Shown here: positions 32,847-34,098 of the stretch, one piece after another
Numbering within the stretch: position 1 is the first letter of the stretch
Layout: every line of letters starts with the position of its first letter
Assembly (NCBI RefSeq): GCF_015207105.1
Contig: NZ_JADEXO010000067.1
Coordinates: forward strand, 1 to 34,098
Source of the DNA: a cf. Phormidesmis sp. LEGE 11477
GTDB lineage: Bacteria; Cyanobacteriota; Cyanobacteriia; Phormidesmidales; Phormidesmidaceae
Reading direction: 5' to 3'
Length of the DNA: 34,098 bases
Program-made: the position numbers and the translations under genes
Notes under the pieces: model-generated
Databases searched by the model: none
What the model saw: only the letters and a program-made list of their open reading frames with translations
Told to the model about the DNA's origin: nothing

Positions 32847-34098
32847 TTATTCATCAGAGGCTACTGCGGTCTCTAGTGTGGAGACAAAGGTGGGATAGGA
32901 AACAGCGGCAGCGTCGGCGCGTTGGATAGCTGTTTGGCCATGGGCGCGGGTAGCTGCGATGGTTAGGGCCATGGCAATACGATGGTCGGTATAGCTATCA
33001 AGGGTAGCGGCTGTGAGCTGCGTGTCCGCACCCGTGCCTTTTATTTCCATCCCTTCAGGCTGTTCGGTGATGCTACCAGGAGCCATTTGATTGAGGGCAT
33101 TAGCCATGACTGCGAGGCGATCGCTTTCTTTGACCCGCAGTTCGGCAGCATCGGTAATGGTGGTGATGCCTGTTGCAAAGAGCGCCGCCACAGCCAGAGC
33201 TGGGACTTCGTCAATCAGTCTAGGAATCAGATCGCCGCCAATGCGACAGCCGATTAGCTGACTGTGCTTCACTCGCAGATCGGCAACCGGCTCGCCGGTC
33301 ACGTCTCTTTCGTTTTCTAGGGTAATATCGGCATTCATGGCCGCTAGTGCGTCTAAAACACCTGTGCGAGTTGGGTTGATACCGACGTTTTCGATCAATA
33401 AGTTTGAGCCTGGCGTAATCGCAGCGGCTACTAGCCAGAAAGCAGCGGAGCTAATGTCGCCTGGTACGATCACGGTTTGACCGGTGAGCTTGGCCGGGCC
33501 GTGAAGGGTGACGCTGTGGGTGGCTGGATCGATTGAAAGATTAGCGCCGAAAGCTTTTAGCATACGTTCGCTGTGGTCGCGCGATAGGCTCGGTTCGGTA
33601 ACGGTGGTATCGCCGTTAGTCGTCAGTCCTGCAAGGAGTAGACACGATTTCACCTGGGCTGAGGCAATCGGGGAGCGATAGTGAAAAGGCCGTAGCGACT
33701 GCCCGGTGACGCCTAGCGGAGCAAGCGTGTGGTTGGCTTTGCCAGCGATGGTAGCTCCCATACTGGTCAGGGGTGCAATCACTCGCTTCATTGGGCGCGA
33801 TCGCAGTGAATCATCCCCTGTCACCGCGAAGAATTTCCCTGGCTGAGATGCTAGCAGTCCTAACATTAGCCTGAGCGTCGTTCCCGAATTGCCAGCATTG
33901 AGCACGTCGTCCGGTTCTTGCAGCTCACCGCCTGTGCCTTCTACCGTTACCCACTCGGCTTCAAGATCTGAAATCTTTGCCCCCATGGCCCTAAAGCAAG
34001 CAGCAGTACGACGGGGATCTTCGCCGAGCAGAAGCCCTTTGATCTGAGTAGTGCCCTGGGCGATCGCGCCGAGCATCAGCGAACGATGAGAGATGGAT
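32847..34098 (-). CDS. aroA: 3-phosphoshikimate 1-carboxyvinyltransferase (EPSP synthase), N-terminus beyond the window
   Basis: AroA joins shikimate-3-phosphate and PEP to give EPSP in the shikimate pathway. The coding frame continues past the Met at 34076 to the window edge, reading [10 protein letters not shown], which is the tail of the family's GDKSISHR motif; the gene is therefore cut by the edge and does not start at 34076. Visible motifs are [57 protein letters not shown] and [18 protein letters not shown] and NPTR are the elements used to define class II EPSP synthases. About 20-35 N-terminal residues are missing. Confidence 0.95.
   Translation of the reverse strand, partial: SISHRSLMLGAIAQGTTQIKGLLLGEDPRRTAACFRAMGAKISDLEAEWVTVEGTGGELQEPDDVLNAGNSGTTLRLMLGLLASQPGKFFAVTGDDSLRSRPMKRVIAPLTSMGATIAGKANHTLAPLGVTGQSLRPFHYRSPIASAQVKSCLLLAGLTTNGDTTVTEPSLSRDHSERMLKAFGANLSIDPATHSVTLHGPAKLTGQTVIVPGDISSAAFWLVAAAITPGSNLLIENVGINPTRTGVLDALAAMNADITLENERDVTGEPVADLRVKHSQLIGCRIGGDLIPRLIDEVPALAVAALFATGITTITDAAELRVKESDRLAVMANALNQMAPGSITEQPEGMEIKGTGADTQLTAATLDSYTDHRIAMALTIAATRAHGQTAIQRADAAAVSYPTFVSTLETAVASDE

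Noticed and set aside
34074-34076. Met at 34076 as the start of aroA
   Set aside because: The frame continues to the window edge and reads SISHRSL, part of the conserved GDKSISHR motif, so the true start is outside.
1-34098. CRISPR arrays, insertion sequences, prophage or integrase genes
   Set aside because: No regularly spaced repeats of 25-40 bp, no transposase or recombinase motifs and no terminal inverted repeats were seen. The repeats present are short and tandem.

Overview
The window is chromosomal DNA from a cyanobacterium. It carries the photosystem I assembly gene ycf3, the sufR / sufBCDS iron-sulfur locus with ftrC (ferredoxin-thioredoxin reductase) embedded in it, DUF427, DUF2993 and Uma2 genes, and more than forty copies of the HIP1 octamer GCGATCGC. 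The genus cannot be fixed from the sequence alone. Gene density is normal for a free-living cyanobacterium and most genes are housekeeping.

Layout. 0.2-2.7 kb: biotin synthase (bioB), a calcineurin-type phosphatase and a Nudix hydrolase. 2.7-5.9 kb: a zinc uptake operon znuA-znuC-znuB behind a Zur-like operator. 5.9-9.0 kb: a lipoprotein sugar dehydrogenase (GSDH/YliI type), a DUF427 protein followed by a strong hairpin, a secreted Ig-like protein and a small unknown protein. 9.1-15.6 kb: the SUF module. sufR is divergent from ftrC-sufB-sufC-sufD-sufS, and the space between them holds a perfect SufR operator CAAC-N6-GTTG plus a one-mismatch copy. 15.7-18.8 kb: a GAF-PAS-GGDEF diguanylate cyclase, the Cys-tRNA(Pro) deacylase ybaK and an OmpR-type response regulator. 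18.8-19.9 kb: a gene-free gap of about 1.07 kb. 19.9-23.2 kb: proS, a DUF2993 protein and a Uma2-type nuclease. 23.2-29.3 kb: an accessory segment with visibly lower GC and few HIP1 sites. It holds the broken start of a second Uma2 gene, a 1,187-residue protein that I do not recognise, a 0.6-kb regulatory-looking gap, a two-anchor membrane protein with helical repeats, and a tail-anchored coiled-coil protein. 29.3-34.1 kb: gatC, ycf3, a small possibly carrier-like protein, a REC-GGDEF-EAL protein whose receiver and GGDEF parts are both degenerate, and aroA, which runs off the right edge.

How the genes connect. The SUF genes build Fe-S clusters. SufR, itself an Fe-S protein, is expected to repress both sufR and the operon. 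FtrC and BioB are Fe-S enzymes and so consumers of the pathway. ybaK and proS are linked by tRNA(Pro) quality control. One intact diguanylate cyclase and one intact EAL phosphodiesterase suggest local c-di-GMP signalling. The best candidate for something undescribed is the accessory segment at 23.2-29.3 kb. Its proteins have no family I can name, and nothing in the sequence proves that they act together.
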